Assembly (NCBI GenBank): GCA_022786995.1
Contig: JALFUW010000090.1
Location: forward strand, 1-62,748
DNA length: 62,748 nucleotides
From: Clostridiales bacterium
GTDB taxonomy: Bacteria; Bacillota; Clostridia; Oscillospirales; Oscillospiraceae
Direction: 5' to 3'
Shown: in pieces, positions 15,393 to 22,511 of the stretch
Numbering within the stretch: the stretch's first letter is position 1
Layout: the number at the start of each line of letters is the position of its first letter
Notes under the pieces: model-generated
The model's input: the letters and a program-made list of their open reading frames with translations, nothing else
Database searches by the model: none
Told to the model about the DNA's origin: nothing
Position numbers and translations under genes: made by a program

Positions 15393-15983
15393 ATGAAGAA
15401 GTTTATCTGCCCCGTCTGTGGTTACGTCTACGAAGGCGAGTCCATCCCCGAAGGCTTCAAGTGCCCCGTCTGCAAGGTTGACGGCTCCAAGTTCAAGGTC
15501 ATGGAGGAGGGCAAGCTGGCCGCTGAGCACGAGTACGGCATCTACGCCAAGACCGTGAAGAACAACCCCGACATTTCCGACGAGGACAAGAAGTTCATCT
15601 TTGAACAGCTGATGGCCAACTTCAACGGCGAGTGCAGCGAGGTCGGTATGTACCTGTGCATGGCCCGGATTGCCCATCGCGAGGGCTACCCCGAGATCGG
15701 CCTGTACTGGGAGAAGGCTGCCTACGAGGAGGCCGAGCACGCCGCCAAGTTCGCCGAGCTGCTGGGCGAGGATCTGGAGCCCAACATGAAGGCTACCACC
15801 AAGGACAACCTGGCATGGCGTGTTGACTGCGAGTTCGGCGCCACCGCCGGCAAGTTCGATCTGGCCAAGTGCGCCAAGAAGAACGGCCTGGATGCTATCC
15901 ACGACACCGTCCACGAGATGGCCCGCGACGAGGCCCGTCACGGCAAGGCTCTGAAGGGCCTGCTGGAGAGATATTTTAAGTAA
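15393..15983 (+). CDS. reverse rubrerythrin (N-terminal rubredoxin domain)
   Basis: A 196-residue non-haem iron peroxidase of anaerobes that reduces H2O2, and in some clostridia O2, using NADH through partner redox proteins. The rubredoxin domain comes first ([12 protein letters not shown], then [11 protein letters not shown]), as in reverse rubrerythrins; the four-helix di-iron domain follows with [22 protein letters not shown] and [13 protein letters not shown]. The ATG at 15393 follows GGAGG; the ATG at 15378 is part of that site. Probably in one transcript with perR and the rubredoxin gene, interrupted by a hairpin pair. Confidence 0.93.
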   Translation: MKKFICPVCGYVYEGESIPEGFKCPVCKVDGSKFKVMEEGKLAAEHEYGIYAKTVKNNPDISDEDKKFIFEQLMANFNGECSEVGMYLCMARIAHREGYPEIGLYWEKAAYEEAEHAAKFAELLGEDLEPNMKATTKDNLAWRVDCEFGATAGKFDLAKCAKKNGLDAIHDTVHEMARDEARHGKALKGLLERYFK

Positions 15984-15993
15984 TGAACTGTAG

Positions 15994-16075
15994 GGGCGCC
16001 CATTGGGCGCCCGCCAGTTTCACGAACAGTGTCCCAGAACCAACGTTGCGGGCGGCCAATGGCCGCCCGCAACGT
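15994..16075. repeat. two palindromic hairpins between rubrerythrin and rubredoxin
   Basis: GGGCGCCC-ATT-GGGCGCCC at 15994-16012, and a perfect 15-bp stem ACGTTGCGGGCGGCC with a 3-base loop at 16043-16075. The centre GGCCAATGGCC resembles the CAATG-centred dyads elsewhere in the window. Without a T tract it may stabilise or partly end the upstream transcript. Confidence 0.7.
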
Positions 16076-16103
16076 GAAATAATCAAAAAAGGAGAATACC
16101 CCT

Positions 16104-16238
16104 ATGAAGTACGTTTGCAATGTGTGCGGCTGGGTCTATGACGAGGACGAGGCCGGCGTGAAGTGGGAAGATCTGCCCGAGGATTTCGCCTGCGAGCTGT
16201 GCGGCGTGGGCAAGGACGAATTCAGCCCTGAGGAGTAA
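16104..16238 (+). CDS. rubredoxin (short)
   Basis: A 44-residue Fe(Cys)4 electron carrier: [20 protein letters not shown], then [11 protein letters not shown]. It is shorter than the usual 52-54 residues because the loop between the two CxxC motifs is reduced. It probably passes electrons to the rubrerythrin. The ribosome binding site AAGGAG lies seven bases before the ATG. The next gene begins five bases after the stop. Confidence 0.9.
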   Translation: MKYVCNVCGWVYDEDEAGVKWEDLPEDFACELCGVGKDEFSPEE

Positions 16239-16243
16239 GCGCC

Positions 16244-16573
16244 ATGAAGATACGGATTAATAAAGATGTTGTGGAGTTCACTCCCGAGCACGCTGCCGAA
16301 GCTGCCGAACTGGAAGCCCTGTGGGTGAAGATGGGCAACTGCGTCGGCGGGAACAAGACCCTGTCCCCCATCGGCGTGTATGTCCCCAGCCAGAACAAGA
16401 CTGCCGTGTTCCATATCGACGGCCTGTCCGAGCAGGAAGCCAAGGAAGTGCCCGTGATCCGCGCTCCCTATGACACCGACGTTTACTGCGTCACCTGCAA
16501 CAAGACCCTGCACGTCAAGGCGGGCGAGCCCATCCCCTTCTGCTGCGGCAGACTGATGGAGATTCTGGACTAA
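16244..16573 (+). CDS. desulforedoxin-like small protein
   Basis: A 109-residue protein of unknown function. The last 30 residues read VYCVTCNKTLHVKAG then PFCCGRLMEIL, the CxxC...CC pattern of a desulforedoxin-type iron site as found at the N-terminus of desulfoferrodoxin. The first 75 residues contain no cysteine triad for the superoxide reductase centre, only an isolated Cys in GNCVGG. It lies five bases after rubredoxin and just before a strong terminator, so it is the last gene of the oxidative-stress set. A role in electron transfer or superoxide defence is inferred. Confidence 0.65.
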   Translation: MKIRINKDVVEFTPEHAAEAAELEALWVKMGNCVGGNKTLSPIGVYVPSQNKTAVFHIDGLSEQEAKEVPVIRAPYDTDVYCVTCNKTLHVKAGEPIPFCCGRLMEILD

Positions 16574-16584
16574 GCGAATAGGAT

Positions 16585-16616
16585 AAAGAGGAAGCGGCAA
16601 GTTCCGCTTCCTCTTT
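16585..16616 (+). terminator. intrinsic terminator of the oxidative-stress operon
   Basis: A perfect 13-bp stem AAAGAGGAAGCGG/CCGCTTCCTCTTT with a 6-base loop, followed by more T. Confidence 0.9.
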
Positions 16617-16629
16617 TTTCGCGCCGCGG

Positions 16630-16658
16630 TTGCGTTTTGCAGAGGCAGCCGCTATAAT
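16630..16658 (+). promoter_or_regulatory. sigma-A promoter of the P1 peptidase gene
   Basis: TTGCGT (16630-16635), 17 bases, TATAAT (16653-16658). Confidence 0.75.
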
Positions 16659-16683
16659 GAGAAAAAACACAGGAGGGAACAGT

Positions 16684-17688
16684 ATGGAACTGAAGGTTGG
16701 ACGCATGGAGCGAGGCCCCCGGAACGCCATTACGGATGTGGCCGGGGTGCGGGTAGGGCACTGCACGGTGGACACCGACCGGCACAAAACCGGCGTGACG
16801 GTGATTCTGCCCTGCGAGGATGACATTTTCCGCAGCAAAATGGTGGCGGCTTACCATGTTCTCAACGGCTTTGGAAAAACCGCCGGGCTGATGCAGATCG
16901 GGGAGCTGGGCACCCTGGAGACCCCCATCGCGCTGACCAATACCCTGAATGTAGGCCTGGTTCACGACGCCATGGTGGAATATATGTGCCGTCAGGCGGA
17001 GCAGCGGGGCTACCGCATCACCTCCGTGAATCCTGTGGTCTGTGAGTGCAACGACGCCTCCCTCAACGACATCCGCCACCGGGCGGTGGGGCAGGCGGAG
17101 GTCTTCGCCGCCATTGACAGCGCATCCCAGGACTTCGCCTTGGGCGACGTGGGCGCGGGCAAAGGCATGACCTGCCACGACCTGAAAGGCGGCATCGGCA
17201 CTTCCTCCCGGATCGTGGAGGTGGAGGGGGAACGCTTCACCCTTGGCGTGCTGGTGCTGACCAACCACGGCTGTCTGCGGGATCTGACCATTGGCGGGAA
17301 GAACGTGGGCGCGGAAATTGAAGGCGTCATCCGGGAGGATTCCCCGGACGAGGGCAGCTGCATCATGATCGTGGGCACCGACCTGCCGGTGACGGCCCGG
17401 CAGCTGGGGCGGATCCTCCGCCGGTGCAGTGTGGGACTGGCCCGGCTGGGGAGCTTTATCGGCCACGGCAGCGGCGAGGTGATGGTGGGCTTCTCCACGG
17501 CGAACCGCATCCCGGCGGAGGGCGGATGCCTGAATTTCCGCTGCATCCACGAATCCCATATGGACGATGCCTTCCGGGCGGCGGCGGAAGCCACGGAGGA
17601 AGCGGTGCTCCGCTCCATGCTGGAGGCGGGCTCCGTTACGGGCTATACCGGCAAAGTGCGCCGGAGCCTGCGCCAGTTCTGGCCGTAA
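16684..17688 (+). CDS. P1-family peptidase (DmpA/BapA type)
   Basis: A 334-residue self-processing N-terminal nucleophile hydrolase of the DmpA family (L-aminopeptidase/D-amidase, beta-peptidyl aminopeptidase). Seen are NAITDVAGVRVGHCTVD at the N-terminus, LTNTLNVGLVHDAMV, GDVGAGKGMTCHDLKGGIGT and the region TDLPVTARQLGRILRR. In characterised members autocleavage occurs before a Ser or similar nucleophile in a GxGxGM-DLKGGIG region; here DEGSCIMIVGTDLP holds the likely site. The start follows AGGAGG. It stands alone between a terminator and a repeat-derived hairpin. Natural substrate unknown. Confidence 0.88.
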   Translation: MELKVGRMERGPRNAITDVAGVRVGHCTVDTDRHKTGVTVILPCEDDIFRSKMVAAYHVLNGFGKTAGLMQIGELGTLETPIALTNTLNVGLVHDAMVEYMCRQAEQRGYRITSVNPVVCECNDASLNDIRHRAVGQAEVFAAIDSASQDFALGDVGAGKGMTCHDLKGGIGTSSRIVEVEGERFTLGVLVLTNHGCLRDLTIGGKNVGAEIEGVIREDSPDEGSCIMIVGTDLPVTARQLGRILRRCSVGLARLGSFIGHGSGEVMVGFSTANRIPAEGGCLNFRCIHESHMDDAFRAAAEATEEAVLRSMLEAGSVTGYTGKVRRSLRQFWP

Positions 17689-17728
17689 AACAGGGTTGCC
17701 GACAGGTTAAGCGCACAAATAAGAGAAC

Positions 17729-17772
17729 TGTCATTTCAAACCAGTGCCCAATGCGGCTGGCTTGGAATGACA
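17729..17772 (+). terminator. terminator formed by a single REPIN-like arm
   Basis: TGTCATTTCAAACCAGT..GGCTTGGAATGACA followed by GTTTTTG. It is one arm of the REPIN-like family placed where the transcript of the P1 peptidase gene should end, with a T tract. Confidence 0.7.
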
Positions 17773-17821
17773 GTTTTTGCTTTCCGAACGAAATGATTAT
17801 TTTGAGGGACGGCCCCTTTGC

Positions 17822-18406
17822 CTATTCTGCTGCTGCCGTGGGCGTTCCCCCGTCTTCTGTTTGCTCCCACGGGAAGGGCTTCCCGGTAAGAACTTCTTCT
17901 TTTAAGCAGCGGAAGGTCTCTTTTTCCCCTTTTTCCGCCAGCATGGTCAGAATATAGCCCAGCTCCCGGCAGGTCTGGGGGTGCATCAGCTCCCGCTCCC
18001 GGCTTTTCTGGAAATAGTTGAGGGCGGAGTCGTCCCGGTAGTCTTTCCCCTGATAGGTCATGCAGGCCGCCCGGCGATCCATGACCATCTCCACCAGATA
18101 TTTCCGGGGCATGGGGATTGGCTCATAGCGCTTCGTTTCCCTGTTCATGTCCGTCCAGTATTCGTAGTGATGGCGGTTGCGGCCCTTGTGGTGCATCCAT
18201 GCCTCGCTGTAGCCCTTGTCCTCCCGCTCGGCGGCGTTGGGGCTGCGGGTACCCTGATAGTACCGGGCGCCAATCCAGAATTCCGTGGGGGAATACTTGG
18301 ACAGATCGTGGGTAAGACCCTGCCAATAAAGCCCCACCCGGAAGCAGCCCTTCAGCACAAGCCAGCGGTGCTTTGTGATGGTTTTCAAATGCTGCCATGT
18401 CTTCAT
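17822..18406 (-). CDS. DUF5662-family protein
   Basis: A 194-residue protein of the DUF5662 family, widespread in Firmicutes and without a known function that I can state. Typical features are THDLSKYSPTEF, MHHKGRNRHHYEYW and MPRKYLVEMVMDRRAACMTY, rich in His, Asp and Glu and therefore a possible metal-binding helical protein. The ATG at 18406 was preferred over 18412 because it gives a seven-base spacing to GGAGG. Single gene, convergent with the P1 peptidase gene. Confidence 0.85.
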   Translation of the reverse strand: MKTWQHLKTITKHRWLVLKGCFRVGLYWQGLTHDLSKYSPTEFWIGARYYQGTRSPNAAEREDKGYSEAWMHHKGRNRHHYEYWTDMNRETKRYEPIPMPRKYLVEMVMDRRAACMTYQGKDYRDDSALNYFQKSRERELMHPQTCRELGYILTMLAEKGEKETFRCLKEEVLTGKPFPWEQTEDGGTPTAAAE

Positions 18407-18436
18407 GGGCATACCTCCGATTCAACGCAATATCAT

Positions 18437-18504
18437 GCCTCCTCTGTCAGGGGAGGTGGGCCGCCGTCAGGCGGCTCGGAGGGGTGCACCCCTCAGCTTC
18501 GCAC
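18437..18504. repeat. truncated two-arm palindromic repeat
   Basis: CCTCCTCTGTCAGGGGAGG, hairpin GCCGCC..GGCGGC, then CGGAGGGGT meeting ACCCCTCA of the second arm, which then stops. Same family as 14739. Confidence 0.7.
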
Positions 18505-18546
18505 GCTTTTTTGTATTATACTCCCTGCGGCGGCAGAAAGCAAGGG

Positions 18547-18602
18547 TTGACAAATGAGGTTTAATATGTTAAACTTCAATCACAAGGTTTAACATGTTAA
18601 AC
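18547..18602 (+). promoter_or_regulatory. blaI promoter with two operators
   Basis: TTGACA (18547-18552), 17 bases, TAAACT (18570-18575). Two dyads overlap and follow it: GTTTAATATGTTAAAC at 18559-18574 and GTTTAACATGTTAAAC at 18587-18602, 28 bases apart, or nearly three helical turns. They are the likely binding sites of the BlaI-type repressor encoded next. Confidence 0.85.
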
Positions 18603-18621
18603 TTACAAGGAGGATGCTTTT

Positions 18622-18981
18622 ATGGAAACCCCAAAAATTTTTGAAAGTGAATACCGCTTTTGCCTGATTCTGTGGGAGCACGAGCCGGTGCCTTCCGGCA
18701 AGCTGGTGGAGCTGTGTAAGGAACACTTAGGCTGGAGCAAAGCCACCACCTACACCGTCATCCGCCGCTTAAGCGAGCGGGGCGTTCTGAAAAATGAAAA
18801 TACCATTGTTTCTTCCCTGATTTCCAAGGAGGAAGCCCAGAAATCCCGTCTGGACGAGATGGTGGAAGAAACCTTCGAAGGCTCCATGCCCGCCTTCATC
18901 GCCGCCTTTTCCAAGAGCAAGCGGCTGAGTAAGGACGAGGTGGAGCAGCTGCGGCAGCTCATTGACAGCTATGAACAATAA
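18622..18981 (+). CDS. BlaI/MecI-family transcriptional repressor
   Basis: A 119-residue winged-helix repressor (LVELCKEHLGWSKATTYTVIRRL) with a C-terminal dimerisation helix. Family members bind dyads in their own promoter and are inactivated when a partner M56 membrane protease cleaves or triggers cleavage of them. Two such dyads lie directly upstream and the M56 gene directly downstream, so the pair is an autoregulated sensor system. No beta-lactamase or PBP2a gene follows, so antibiotic resistance need not be the output. ACAAGGAGG precedes the ATG. Confidence 0.9.
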   Translation: METPKIFESEYRFCLILWEHEPVPSGKLVELCKEHLGWSKATTYTVIRRLSERGVLKNENTIVSSLISKEEAQKSRLDEMVEETFEGSMPAFIAAFSKSKRLSKDEVEQLRQLIDSYEQ

Positions 18982-18983
18982 TA

Positions 18984-19107
18984 TGTCATTCCGAGCCAGT
19001 GCGCACACTGGCGTGGGAATCCGTTCTCCTAAAATGCCATAATGGAATATTTTGTAGGGGAAACGGATTGCCACACCAGTGACATCGGTCACTGGTTCGC
19101 AATGACA
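18984..19107. repeat. REPIN-like repeat, copy 2, inside the blaI-M56 operon
   Basis: Left arm TGTCATTCCGAGCCAGTGCG.., right arm ..CACTGGTTCGCAATGACA, spacer about 35 bases. It fills nearly the whole gap between the repressor and protease genes, ending 21 bases before the latter's start. Confidence 0.85.
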
Positions 19108-19128
19108 GAAAAAAGAGGAGGATATCAC

Positions 19129-22107
19129 ATGGAATCCCTGTTTTCAAATATCCTGACCGCCAGCTTTCATGGCAGCATTGTAATTCTGGTGGTGATTTTG
19201 CTGCGGGTTCTGCTGAAAAAAGCGCCCCGGAAGTTCATCTGCTTTCTGTGGGTGCTGGCGGGGCTGCGGCTGCTGATGCCTTTTGAGATTCAGAGCAGCC
19301 TGAGCTTACAGCCCATGCCGGAGGTTGCCCAGGTACAGCAGTGGCAGGCTCCCGCTGAATCTGAACCGGCTCCCCGGGAAACCTTCCCGGTGCCGCCGGC
19401 CCAGCGTCAGGAGGCCCAGCTTCCCCAGACATCGGAAAATCCCATCAGTCTGGTGACCACGGCAAAGACCACCGCAGAGCGTTCCAAGCCTGTCCTGAAC
19501 TGGAAGGGGCTGCTTCCCTATGTGTGGCTGGGGGTTGCCGCCTGCTTTGGTTTTTACACCATTTACGCCTACCTGAGTCTCAAATACAAGGTGCGGGAGG
19601 CGGTGAAAATCCGGGGCGGCTGGGAGTGCGACCGCATCGAAACAGCCTTCATTTTAGGCTTCATCCGTCCGAAAATCTACATTCCCATGGGCTTAAGCCC
19701 CACGGTGCGCAAACACATCCTTGCCCACGAGCGCACCCATCTGGAAAAGGGCGACCACTGGTTCAAGATGATTGGCTTCCTGGCGCTGGCGCTGCACTGG
19801 TTTAACCCCTTGGTGTGGATTGCCTACATCCTGCTGTGCAAGGACATTGAGCTTGCCTGTGACGAGCGGGTGGTGCAGTTCATGGAGCTGGAGGAACGCA
19901 AGAGCTACTCCGCCGCACTGCTTAGCTGTTCTGCCAACCGCGCCCACTTTGCCGCCTGCCCGGTGGCCTTTGGGGAGGTCAGCGTGAAGGACAGGATCAA
20001 AACAGTTCTCAACTATCGCCGCCCCAGCTTCTGGGTGAGTTTGCTGGCGGTAGCGGCAATCCTGTTCGTGGCGGTGTGTCTGCTGACGAATCCAACGAAG
20101 GAAGAACCTTCTGATGATGCAGCGGACACACTTCCGGTGCAGACCGAAACACAGTCAGAGAGTGAACTAACCGCGAAGCGGATTTCCGACGGACTGGAAG
20201 CCCTTGTGTCCGCAGATAATTACCACCTGTTCCTCCACGATGATACCAACGAGGGCAGCGTCGGCTGGCAGATTCATTTTGTGAAGGATGGGGAAAACAC
20301 CCTCTGGTGGAGCACGGATCATCGGACGCAGGAGGGTCATATGGTGGTTGGTCAGCAAAATTACACCTACGTTGAGAAAGATGGGGGTGTATGGGTCGCA
20401 ACGGACGCGACCGATAATTCTCTGGAACCCCTTCTTGAACAGTTTTCCTTCAGGGATAAGGAACTGTTCAACATCAAATCCGAGGTAAAAACCAACGACT
20501 ATGGAATTACCTACGAAGAGCTGACCTTCACTGCCCAATCTGCCGGAGAAAACGGGCAGCAGATCGCCCAGCCCGTTACCGTGATTTTTGATGAAAACGG
20601 CGGCTTGACCAGTATCCGCATTTTCAATTCCGGGCGAAAGGGCGGCGATATTTTCTCGTTCTCCACCTTCGATATGGAAGAACCCAGCAAAACCATCGCG
20701 GACGCGGCAGCGCGCGTTGTGTCCGCCGAAGAGGTTGGCCCCATTGAGGAAGAGACAGAGGACGAAAGGCTGATGAAGGAATGGGGTATCCAGTTCCGGG
20801 TGGACGATGACCGGCTTACCGGCTCCGGCTCAGAGGTGTGGTTTGCCCTGGCCGATGGCTATGACGATGTGATCTGCACCGACGAACGCTACTGGCTTGA
20901 AAAGAAAACGGAAAACGGCTGGGAAGTGCTTTCCACACTGACCGAGGATGTTTCGTGGAAGGAAACCAACTATGTACTGTCCCACGGAATGTACACCGTG
21001 GTTTACACCCAGTGGAGTGACCTCTATGGGACATTGCCCGGCGGTGTGTACCGTCTGGGCAAGACCTTCACCAACCAGACCGTCCACAAAACCTGTACTG
21101 GCTATAGTGAATTCCAGATTTTCGAGAATCCCGCATCCACAGCAGAGCAGAAAGCCGCGGTTGAGAAGTGCTACGCCGCTGTAGAGGAGCTGAAAAACCG
21201 GGCGGCCATTCACTATAAGGTATACACCACGCAGAATGATGCCGAGGAAATCTGGTGGAACGATGGGGACTATACCTATACCCGCTCCTGGCGGAGATCC
21301 ATCGTGGCGGAGGATGGAGAGGGCGGAATAACAGGTTTTGCGCTTACCCATGCCATCGGCGCCCGGGTTGACGGGGTTGGCTACGGTGTTGTCAAAGAGA
21401 ATATGGACGATCCCGGAAGCGCCACCATCGGCATCAAGCCTGTTGACCTGAACGCCACCACCAATGGCTGGGAGCTGTACAGCGTAAAGGATAACCTGTA
21501 CCTCTACGCCTTTGAACGAGGCAATGAGAGTATCGATTTCTCCGCCAGTGAATGCGGTATTTCTCAGGAAGCCATTGTGTTCCACAAATACTATGCGGAC
21601 CCCAAGGATTACAGCACCATGAAGTTCTACTTCGACAGTGCGGGCAGAATCACGAAAATGGTATCGGAAAGCCACTATGATGATATGGGCGGCTTTGCCA
21701 CCACCTTTGAGGTATTCTCCGACACCGCCGAGGAAATTGATGCCAAAATCCAGTCCAGCATTCAAGATCTCTATGTCTCCACCTTCTCCTGGAAGGATGC
21801 CAAGGCAAAATACGCAACCGATGCATTCAACCACCGGGAAAGCGGCTTTGTGAACAACGACATGGTGTCCATCACAGGCCCCGTGGAGGCCGCCCGCCGG
21901 GCCTTGAAGGAATACCCCAATCTGGGGGACTACCTGAGTCTGGACGTTTCCCACGATGACGAGAGCCATATGTGGCGCGTCACCGTCAAGAGCTACCACG
22001 ACTACCAGTCCACCGACGAATACCGGGATATCTACCTTGACGATAACGGCGTAACCCAGCTTCTCGTCTACGAAGGCCCCATCGAATACGACCAGACCCG
22101 GAAATGA
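19129..22107 (+). CDS. M56-family (BlaR1/MecR1-type) membrane protease with very large ectodomain
   Basis: A 992-residue integral membrane zinc protease. Membrane segments lie near residues 8-28, 38-55, 125-150, 210-238 and 300-320. The catalytic HERTH is at residues 200-204, and ELACDERVV gives the third zinc ligand. Known BlaR1/MecR1 have a C-terminal penicillin-binding sensor of about 240 residues; here about 670 residues follow the last membrane segment, with no recognisable ordered SxxK, SxN and KTG set. The ectodomain is rich in Trp and Tyr, has an Ig-like stretch around residues 560-660, and has two parts that look related (GENTLWWSTD and AEEIWWNDGDYTY). Start chosen by GAGGAGG. Signal sensed is unknown. 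Confidence 0.88.
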   Translation: MESLFSNILTASFHGSIVILVVILLRVLLKKAPRKFICFLWVLAGLRLLMPFEIQSSLSLQPMPEVAQVQQWQAPAESEPAPRETFPVPPAQRQEAQLPQTSENPISLVTTAKTTAERSKPVLNWKGLLPYVWLGVAACFGFYTIYAYLSLKYKVREAVKIRGGWECDRIETAFILGFIRPKIYIPMGLSPTVRKHILAHERTHLEKGDHWFKMIGFLALALHWFNPLVWIAYILLCKDIELACDERVVQFMELEERKSYSAALLSCSANRAHFAACPVAFGEVSVKDRIKTVLNYRRPSFWVSLLAVAAILFVAVCLLTNPTKEEPSDDAADTLPVQTETQSESELTAKRISDGLEALVSADNYHLFLHDDTNEGSVGWQIHFVKDGENTLWWSTDHRTQEGHMVVGQQNYTYVEKDGGVWVATDATDNSLEPLLEQFSFRDKELFNIKSEVKTNDYGITYEELTFTAQSAGENGQQIAQPVTVIFDENGGLTSIRIFNSGRKGGDIFSFSTFDMEEPSKTIADAAARVVSAEEVGPIEEETEDERLMKEWGIQFRVDDDRLTGSGSEVWFALADGYDDVICTDERYWLEKKTENGWEVLSTLTEDVSWKETNYVLSHGMYTVVYTQWSDLYGTLPGGVYRLGKTFTNQTVHKTCTGYSEFQIFENPASTAEQKAAVEKCYAAVEELKNRAAIHYKVYTTQNDAEEIWWNDGDYTYTRSWRRSIVAEDGEGGITGFALTHAIGARVDGVGYGVVKENMDDPGSATIGIKPVDLNATTNGWELYSVKDNLYLYAFERGNESIDFSASECGISQEAIVFHKYYADPKDYSTMKFYFDSAGRITKMVSESHYDDMGGFATTFEVFSDTAEEIDAKIQSSIQDLYVSTFSWKDAKAKYATDAFNHRESGFVNNDMVSITGPVEAARRALKEYPNLGDYLSLDVSHDDESHMWRVTVKSYHDYQSTDEYRDIYLDDNGVTQLLVYEGPIEYDQTRK

Positions 22108-22116
22108 TCCCAATAT

Positions 22117-22137
22117 GGGAGGGGCAATGCCCCTCCC
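22117..22137. repeat. palindromic repeat, GGGAGGGGCAATGCCCCTCCC
   Basis: A CAATG-centred dyad ten bases after the M56 stop codon; it may end that transcript. Related to 2835, 23952, 24137 and 32230. Confidence 0.75.
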
Positions 22138-22139
22138 GT

Positions 22140-22343
22140 AAGCCTTCCCCAGAGGGCAATGTCATCAACTTAAGCATAGACCACCGCTGCGTAGGGGGCG
22201 ATGCCCACATCGCCCCGCGGTGAATGCTACATTTTTTCACCAGTTTGCGGCGAATTCGGAACATTGTGCACGGGCCGATGTGGGCATCGGCCCCTACAGA
22301 ACGTCCTTAAGTTGATGACATTGCCCCAGAGGGGAAGGCTTTT
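22140..22343. repeat. nested MITE-like element with long terminal inverted repeats
   Basis: Outer arms of about 35 bases: AAGCCTTCCCC, then GGGCAATGTCATCAACTTAAG on the left and the inverse on the right, ending GGCTTTT. They share AAGCCTTCCCC with the DUF559 cassette ends. Inside, 22191-22297 is a second repeat running from GTAGGGGGCGATGCCCACAT to GCATCGGCCCCTAC, whose relative is at 24005-24112. No coding region. The remaining gap to 22511 shows only a possible -10 (TATGAT) near 22469. Confidence 0.75.
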
Positions 22344-22511
22344 GTTTGTGAAACCTGTTCAAAACCATCTTCCAAATACCGCCGAAATGCACAAAGAATC
22401 CGCCCCATCCGGCGAAACTTTGGCGGGAATGCGCCTTGCCAGCGGCGCGGGGCGGTGCTATGATAAGCACGCTGAAAAAGTAAGTTTTTGGATAGAAACG
22501 AGGTTTTGAAC

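Noticed and set aside
20830..22113. Open frame on the minus strand opposite the M56 ectodomain
   Set aside because: Shadow frame; the plus-strand M56 reading frame is continuous and has a proper start.
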